DNA of 20,271 nt from Chthoniobacterales bacterium (GTDB lineage: Bacteria > Verrucomicrobiota > Verrucomicrobiia > Chthoniobacterales > UBA10450): NCBI GenBank assembly GCA_013697365.1, contig JACCXA010000101.1, positions 1 to 20,271 on the forward strand. The letters run 5' to 3'. A model generated the notes under the pieces. It searched no databases. It was given only the letters and a program-made list of their open reading frames with translations, and was not told the origin of the DNA. The position numbers were made by a program, and so were the translations under genes. Shown one piece after another: positions 15,175-20,271 of the stretch. Numbering within the stretch: the first letter of the stretch is position 1; each line of letters starts with the position of its first letter.

Positions 15175-18100
15175 ATGGACCCGAGGAGGAAGGATATCCC
15201 CCGCCGGATCCATCTGGTTGGGATCGGCGGCGCCGGGATGAGCGGCATCGCCGAGTATCTGGTGAGCGATGGCCGGAAGGTCACGGGCAGTGACCTGCAC
15301 GATTCTCGCGAGCTTCGTGAGCTGGCATCCCACGGGGTAATTATTTTTAGAGAACATTCGGTCACCAACCTCGCTGAGGCTGAGGCAATCGTGGCGAGCG
15401 ATGCGGTTCCTCGTAATAACATCGAACTAGCGGAAGCGCAGCGGCGTGGGCTGCCGGTTTTCCGTCGCGCGGAGTTCTTGAGTAATCTGGGTGCAGGGAA
15501 GAAGCAGATTTACGTTGCCGGTTCTCACGGTAAGACAACGACCACCGCGATGATCACTCGAACGCTGGAATCAGCCGGGGTGAAACCAGCCTTCGTTATC
15601 GGTGGGAATGTTCCTTGCCTCGATGATCGTCGTGGCAAGGCGGGCGAGGGGAATTCTTTTATCGCGGAGGCTTGCGAGGCGTTTCAGAACCTCTCCTTTT
15701 TTCACGCTGACATCGCAGTCATTACAAACATCGATGACGAGCACTTGGAACATTACGGTTCCCGAGCTCGACTTGACGCGGCTTTTCTTGAATTCGCGCA
15801 ACATGCCGATGTCCTGATCGCTAACGGGAATGATCCAGGCGTGCAGCGCGCGCTTTCGTCTTTAAATGAGAAGGCAATCACTTTCGGGCTTCGTTCACAC
15901 AACAAGATCTCCGCGGCCTCATGCAGATACGGTTGGGATGGGTCGTGCTTCGACGTCGTAGTCGACGGACGCGCAGAAGGCACGGTTCACGTGCCCATAC
16001 CAGGAGAGCACGTTGTCCTGAACGCGCTTGCCTGCTTCGCCACTTGTAGCGCACTTGGTCTGTCGTTTGACCAAATCGCGCGCGGACTAGGGTCCTTCAC
16101 CGGCGCGTCGCGACGGTGGCAGGATTACGGTACCGTCAACGGGATTCGAGTCATTGATGATTATGCGCATCACCCAGCCGAACTTGCGGCCACGATCGAT
16201 ACTGCGCGAGCCCTGCTTGGACCTAGCGAGCGCCTGGCTATCGCCTTTCAACCACAGCTGTTTTCACGAACCCAGCGACTCCAAGATGAGCTAGGGGCTG
16301 TTCTCGCAAGATGCGACGAAGTTTTCCTTCTTGAGATCGATCCGGGTGGCGAAAACGACAGTGGACGCGTGCGAAGCCAGTTTGTAGCGGACCGGATTAA
16401 AAGCTTAGACGGCAAGGTCGAGCTCTTCGAGGACGTGGACGACCTTGTCGAACGCGCACCCGGAAATCTGATGCATTCCGGAATCCTCCTGATCGCCGGT
16501 GCGGGTAGTATTCGCGCAGCAGCCTCTAGACTTTTTCGCGCGCTTAGCGTCGACCCACAATCTCGTGATCCCCGATTGACGCCAGTCGAAGTAACAGGAC
16601 TTTCCCAGCAGTCGCTGAGGAAGGCGGCCGCCAGGGCGATAGAGTCCATCTTCAAAAAGCCGGACTCTGTTTTGGCTTTGTTCCAGCAGCAGGTTCGCCG
16701 TCACCCCGATGGGCGCGCTGTCTCGAATGGGTCCTCGCCACTTTCGTATCGCGATCTGGACCTTGCCTCGGATCGCTTCGCGGAGGCGCTCTCACGGCAG
16801 GGCATTGCGCCGGGGACGGTGGTAGCTGTCGGATTGCCCTTCTCGATGGATTTAGCTGTAGCCGCGGTCGGCCTTCTGAAGCTAGGCGCAGTGTATTTGC
16901 CGTTGGACGATAGCTTGCCGGCTGAGCGAGTCAGCTTCATGCTGACTCAAAGCGGCGCGAGATTGGTGATCACCTCGCCTGGCTCCAAGTTGGACGGCGC
17001 GCTACTGACCGCGAGCGTAAACAAGGTCTACGCCCACGAACTCAGAGCAGCCGTCCCGCAGGATACCTCGGCAACTATCTTCGTCGCCGGAACGAGGGAC
17101 GGTCCGCTCGAGCACGGCGTCTATATCTGCTTTACTTCAGGATCGACCGGCTATCCCAAAGGCGTGTTGCTCAAGGAGCAGGGCCTCTTCGTCCTCCTGT
17201 CGGATATTATCTCGCGCTTCGGCGTTAACAGAAAAAGCCGGATCGCGCTGAACACCTCCATCAGCTTCGACATCTCGCTCGCGGAGATCTGGATGACCTT
17301 ATGCGGAGGGGGCGAGCTAGTTGTGAGCGGTTCTTCCAAGCCTCTTGTCGGCGACAGACTGGCCCGGTTTATCCGCGACCAGAAGATTACGCACTTATCG
17401 GTGACCCCTTCGGTCCTTGGGAGCATGAAGCCTCAGCCATTGCCGACTTTGAAGTACATCATTGCGTGTGGTGAAGCTTGCTCAGAAGCGCTCGTGAATA
17501 CCTGGGCTCCAGGTCGGCGCTTTTTCAACGCTTATGGCCCGACAGAAGCCACCATCTACGCCACGGCGGCGCGATGCCGCGTTGGGAAAAAAGTTACCAT
17601 TGGGCGCGCCCTGCGCCACGTCCGCACTTATGTGCTCGATCAGAACCAGGAGCCGGTAGCTTCAGGCGAACCGGGGGAACTCTGCCTCGGCGGTTGCGGC
17701 GTGGCGACTGGCTACCTCGATCGCGCTGCGGAGGCGAATGAGAAATTTTTGAGGTGGCCGCCAGACAAGAGCAAAACCGATTCGATTTACCGGACCGGCG
17801 ATCTCGTTCGCGAGGACAAAGGCGGCAATCTCCTGTTCCTCGGACGTCTGGATCATCAGGTAAAGATCCTCGGCAATCGCATCGAGCTGGAGGAGATCGA
17901 ACAAGCCGTCAAGCGCCTCCCCCGTGTTCTCGAGGCCGCGCTTTGTGTCAATGAAGGTGAATCCAAGGAGCTGATCTGTTTTGTCGTGACGGAAGCCGGA
18001 GAGCTTCTGGACCAAACCGCAGCGCGTGAACAGCTTTCCAACTGGCTTCCCGCCTACATGCTGCCGTCGCACCTTGTGCGGATAGACGCGATCCCGATGA

Positions 18101-19077
18101 CGAGCGCGGGAAAGAAAGATAGACGCGCGCTGCTGGCGCAGTTTCAGCGGACCGTAATCCGTCAACACGCCTTTCGGGAACCGCCGAGGAATGAGGTGGA
18201 ACGCAAACTCGCCGCGATCTGGAAAGAAGCTCTCGAAGCCGGGAGCGAGATCGGAATGTATGATGACTTTGCGTTCATGGGCGGCGATTCCCTCAGAAGC
18301 CTCATCGTCCTCGGCGCGATCGAGGAGCGTTTCGGCGTTTCCGTCCCAGCGGGTTATTTCGGTCGCTTCAACAACATCAATAACATGGCGATTCAGGTAG
18401 CCGACCTCTTATGGAATCAGTCGGCCACGCCGACTGAAGGCAACGCATCCGGTTTCAAAGCTGGTCGGATCTACAAACAGCTTCGCGCCCTTGCCGCTGC
18501 CTGGAGAGGGGAACGAGGTGATCCCGAGGGCTTGATCGTATCTGTGGGTCGCACAGACGCGAAGCTTGACCTGTTTATTTGTCTGCAGCTCGATGACGAA
18601 CTGCAGAGCCTCGGCAAACACCTGGGCGATAGTATGCGCGTCCACGGGCTGCGGTCCGGGCATTTAGTCATGAGCTACACTCCCGAGAATGTGGAGACGT
18701 TGGCCTCGCATTACCTGGAGGAACTCGAGGCGATCGCGCCGACCGGGCCGGTTCTGATTGGTGGCGTTTGCCAGGGCGGCGCGATTGCGCATGCCGTAGC
18801 CTCCAAGCTCATCGCAAAGGGTCGGCAAATTGGTCCGCTGGTTTTCATCGAGTACAACCGCCTTGTTCCCTACGAGGGAGCGATAACCTTCATCTATACT
18901 GAAGACAGCTACATGAATCCTGCCAGGCGGGAGGATCTAGGCTTGTCTGCATACGACCAGACCTATGGCGGTCGTTACACTCTAAAGATTATCCCCGGTG
19001 AACATGGTAACATTTTTCATGACCCGAGTATCCACTTCCTCGCAGCCAGCCTGAAGGCAGTTGCGCGCGGAGCTTGA
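15175..19077 (+). CDS. MurC-type ligase fused to NRPS A-PCP-thioesterase
   Basis: One uninterrupted 1300-residue frame. Residues 1-460 form a complete MurC-like Mur ligase: VGIGGAGMSGIAEYL, P-loop GSHGKTTTT (116-124, Lys120), EACEAFQN (Glu165), VITNIDDEHLEHY (His190), VIDDYAHHP (328-334) and GAGS near the end. MurC joins L-Ala to UDP-MurNAc; here FQPQLFSRT has Gln for the usual His. After a linker, residues 496-985 are an adenylation domain: LSYRDL (523), FTSGSTGYPKG (653-663), FDIS (Asp699), NAYGPTEA (785), YRTGDL (872), catalytic Lys980 in GKKDR. A carrier domain (about 1003-1080) has GGDSL with Ser1039. The end (about 1118-1300) is thioesterase-like with GVCQGG (Cys1199) and GEHGN (His1277). 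No condensation domain. Third gene of a tight operon; start 2 nt after the previous stop. The product is unknown. Confidence 0.93.
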   Translation: MDPRRKDIPRRIHLVGIGGAGMSGIAEYLVSDGRKVTGSDLHDSRELRELASHGVIIFREHSVTNLAEAEAIVASDAVPRNNIELAEAQRRGLPVFRRAEFLSNLGAGKKQIYVAGSHGKTTTTAMITRTLESAGVKPAFVIGGNVPCLDDRRGKAGEGNSFIAEACEAFQNLSFFHADIAVITNIDDEHLEHYGSRARLDAAFLEFAQHADVLIANGNDPGVQRALSSLNEKAITFGLRSHNKISAASCRYGWDGSCFDVVVDGRAEGTVHVPIPGEHVVLNALACFATCSALGLSFDQIARGLGSFTGASRRWQDYGTVNGIRVIDDYAHHPAELAATIDTARALLGPSERLAIAFQPQLFSRTQRLQDELGAVLARCDEVFLLEIDPGGENDSGRVRSQFVADRIKSLDGKVELFEDVDDLVERAPGNLMHSGILLIAGAGSIRAAASRLFRALSVDPQSRDPRLTPVEVTGLSQQSLRKAAARAIESIFKKPDSVLALFQQQVRRHPDGRAVSNGSSPLSYRDLDLASDRFAEALSRQGIAPGTVVAVGLPFSMDLAVAAVGLLKLGAVYLPLDDSLPAERVSFMLTQSGARLVITSPGSKLDGALLTASVNKVYAHELRAAVPQDTSATIFVAGTRDGPLEHGVYICFTSGSTGYPKGVLLKEQGLFVLLSDIISRFGVNRKSRIALNTSISFDISLAEIWMTLCGGGELVVSGSSKPLVGDRLARFIRDQKITHLSVTPSVLGSMKPQPLPTLKYIIACGEACSEALVNTWAPGRRFFNAYGPTEATIYATAARCRVGKKVTIGRALRHVRTYVLDQNQEPVASGEPGELCLGGCGVATGYLDRAAEANEKFLRWPPDKSKTDSIYRTGDLVREDKGGNLLFLGRLDHQVKILGNRIELEEIEQAVKRLPRVLEAALCVNEGESKELICFVVTEAGELLDQTAAREQLSNWLPAYMLPSHLVRIDAIPMTSAGKKDRRALLAQFQRTVIRQHAFREPPRNEVERKLAAIWKEALEAGSEIGMYDDFAFMGGDSLRSLIVLGAIEERFGVSVPAGYFGRFNNINNMAIQVADLLWNQSATPTEGNASGFKAGRIYKQLRALAAAWRGERGDPEGLIVSVGRTDAKLDLFICLQLDDELQSLGKHLGDSMRVHGLRSGHLVMSYTPENVETLASHYLEELEAIAPTGPVLIGGVCQGGAIAHAVASKLIAKGRQIGPLVFIEYNRLVPYEGAITFIYTEDSYMNPARREDLGLSAYDQTYGGRYTLKIIPGEHGNIFHDPSIHFLAASLKAVARGA

Positions 19078-19108
19078 GTCCCTGCTCCCTCGCGTTGAGA
19101 TGACGGTC

Positions 19109-19337
19109 ATGCCTAACAAGTGGCGGGCAGCAGCGAGCTGCTCCGGTGGCGTGCTCTTCGCCATAGCCGTCGTGTGATGCTCCGCCCGCTTCCAGTCTTT
19201 CCTGATCTAAATTGGGAAGGCCTCTGTTTGCGATCAATCCGGCTGTAGCCACTCACCTGCAGTTCGGACGCGATGTTCTCTTCACTCACGGGCCTTACGC
19301 TTCGGTTTATACGTCCCCGCTATTACCCGGGCATTGA
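19109..19337 (+). pseudogene. Frameshifted remnant of a polytopic membrane protein
   Basis: Three colinear, non-overlapping reading-frame pieces follow one another. 19109-19177 reads MPNKWRAAASCSGGVLFAIA and ends at a TGA. 19177-19248 in another frame reads MLRPLPVFPDLNWEGL. 19206-19337 in the third frame reads LFAINPAVATHLQFGRDVLF followed by THGPYASVYTSPLLPGH and a stop. The FGRDVLFTHGPYASVYT string resembles FGrDVvFTyGPyxsiYT in large uncharacterised membrane proteins of polysaccharide loci. The match is from memory and not searched. The frame changes suggest at least two indels. The remainder of the family's length is not visible, so it is truncated as well. Confidence 0.55.
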
Positions 19338-20007
19338 ACATCTCAGGTTGACGGGCCAGATCTTCAACGCGCTCGCCTAAAGCGTAGGCAGCTGGGCCGC
19401 TCGTTATGCAAGCGAGCGCGGCGTTTGCGTGTCATTTAAACGACCGAATCGAGCGGCGGATACTCAGCCGCGATCCAGGAGGTGACGTTTCAACATTGGT
19501 AAATCCACGAGCGTTCGCCATAGCCATGAAGGAAGCGGCGCCCAGTACGTAGAGGCGACCCAATTTTCGGCGCAGGCAATGACCTCCGCGGTAATCACAA
19601 TTGCGTAGTAGCGGGTGGCCAAACACCGGACGGCTACCGTGCGAATCGGGAATGGTCGCTCAGCACTTTGCGGAGACGCTGAGTGACGACGCAAACGTAT
19701 CCGTTGAATACACCGAACGAACCGTCGATCTAATGCGGCACTTTGAATGTTCCGACAGTGGATGAACTCGCATAACGGTTGTACTTCGGCCCTGGGGACG
19801 ACCCCGAGACACCTTCTGTGGACGCCTCACAGCAATGACATAAACGCATCAATGAGGCTAGGGTCGCGTCTCTGCATACTTTAAATCCTTAGAGAGTAGC
19901 GGTTGCCCCGCCAATGGCGTCAAATAATCAACATCCGGCCACAGTTTTCTTTGTAAAAACGTAATATTTACTTGCCGTACTAGGCTAACCTAGAAAAAAT
20001 AGAGGCA
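19338..20007. other. Low-coding stretch, no supported gene
   Basis: About 670 bp with scattered stops in all frames. The only plus-strand frame of any size, 19595-19774, encodes an unrecognised piece with VAQHFAETLSDDANVSVEYT. Minus-strand frames here are 60-90 residues, without a credible start context or known motif. A 6-bp hairpin CGCTCG/CGAGCG sits at 19398-19418. The last 90 bases (about 19920-20007) are distinctly A/T-rich and may hold the promoter for the ORF pair that follows; they include the dyad CTAGG-CTAA-CCTAG. The stretch is consistent with decayed DNA. Confidence 0.5.
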
Positions 20008-20166
20008 GTGAGAAGCAAGAAACTATTCCCAACCAGCTTTCAGCGCCAAATAGGACGGAGGAGCCCGACTCTGACGGGGGAATTGCGGTATTCGCGCCCA
20101 CCGGGCGAAGGGATTGAAGTTTCGGATAAGCTGCTCGAAACCGTGACTAGGGAAATAGCGGTATGA
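20008..20166 (+). CDS. Small hypothetical protein
   Basis: GTG-started frame of 52 residues (MRSKKLFPTSFQRQIGRRSP if the GTG initiates as Met, ending DKLLETVTREIAV). It is Arg/Lys-rich at the start and acidic-amphipathic at the end. No family is recognised. Support comes mainly from the A/T-rich leader before it and from its TGA overlapping the next ATG in the classic ATGA arrangement. It could be a chance frame. Confidence 0.35.
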   Translation: MRSKKLFPTSFQRQIGRRSPTLTGELRYSRPPGEGIEVSDKLLETVTREIAV

Positions 20167-20271
20167 GGCGGTCATACGGCGTTTTCCTCCGCAGGTTTGG
20201 GAGCTACTACCGCACAGCGCGGGCTAGAAGCGCGCGTTGGGCAATTGCGCTGGTGAGTATGGGGCTCCTTT
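20163..20271 (+). CDS. Hypothetical membrane protein, N-terminal fragment at window edge
   Basis: ATG at 20163 overlaps the preceding TGA by four bases. It opens a frame of 36 residues that is still open at the window end. It starts with a basic region (MRRSYGVFLRRFGSYYRTAR) and enters a hydrophobic segment (WAIALVSMGLL), the pattern of an N-terminal signal anchor with positive-inside charge. The rest is outside the window, so no function can be given. Confidence 0.45.
   Translation, partial: MRRSYGVFLRRFGSYYRTARARSARWAIALVSMGLL

Noticed and set aside
19061..19095. Hairpin GGAGC/GCTCC after the fusion gene as terminator
   Set aside because: Only a 5-bp stem with a 10-nt loop and no T-tract.
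19432..19694. Two minus-strand ORFs of 64 and 76 residues in the right-hand gap
   Set aside because: No family, no start context, low coding quality, and they overlap each other in different frames.
1..20271. tRNA, rRNA, CRISPR array, insertion sequence or transposase
   Set aside because: I looked for cloverleaf ends, regularly spaced repeats and transposase motifs and found none; the only substantial repeat is the 4970-5045 inverted repeat.

Overview
The window is about 20 kb of GC-rich bacterial chromosome. It probably comes from the Verrucomicrobiota (PVC group, soil Chthoniobacter/Udaeobacter-like). That placement is an inference. It rests on near-absence of Shine-Dalgarno sequences, a CCACGGAT/ACACGGAT intergenic inverted repeat of a kind I associate with PVC genomes, DUF4388 and tandem-ACT proteins, and paired secreted M16 peptidases. 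No rRNA or other phylogenetic marker is present to prove it.

Left part (1-4490): a truncated Ser/Thr protein kinase on the minus strand diverges from a pair of exported M16 zinc-peptidase-family proteins, one with the HxxEH site and one without. A periplasmic BON-domain protein and a glycine-rich stress-type protein follow, closed by a clear terminator at 4456-4487. Middle-left (4531-6495, minus strand): lysyl-tRNA synthetase is followed by a CxxS glutaredoxin-like protein. A long imperfect hairpin between them also supplies the lysS stop codon.

Centre (6794-13389, plus strand): a seven-gene run that looks like one transcription unit. It holds a tandem ACT protein, a membrane-anchored TPR protein, a pseudo-receiver/DUF4388 protein, a secreted protein of unknown function, a periplasmic N-acetylmuramoyl-L-alanine amidase with a Lys/Ser-rich tail, the bifunctional NAD(P)HX repair enzyme with a TTG start, and a site-2-type membrane metalloprotease.

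Right part (13643-19077, plus strand): a tight three-gene cassette with gaps of 6 and 2 nt. It encodes a class I methyltransferase, a DUF218 (YdcF-like) protein and a 1300-residue fusion. The fusion carries a complete MurC-type Mur ligase (about 1-460), an NRPS adenylation domain (about 496-985), a peptidyl carrier domain (Ser1039) and an alpha/beta-hydrolase thioesterase-like domain whose nucleophile position is Cys1199. A cell-wall amino-acid ligase on one chain with a condensation-free A-PCP-TE module is the outstanding observation here. It suggests amino-acid loading and transfer onto a muropeptide-precursor-like or other sugar-carboxylate acceptor, but the substrate is unknown.

Right edge (19078-20271): coding density collapses. 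A frameshifted remnant of a membrane protein lies just after the fusion, followed by about 670 bp with no supportable gene. Two small ORFs overlapping by ATGA then run off the end. The cassette therefore sits beside a decayed, probably variable stretch.
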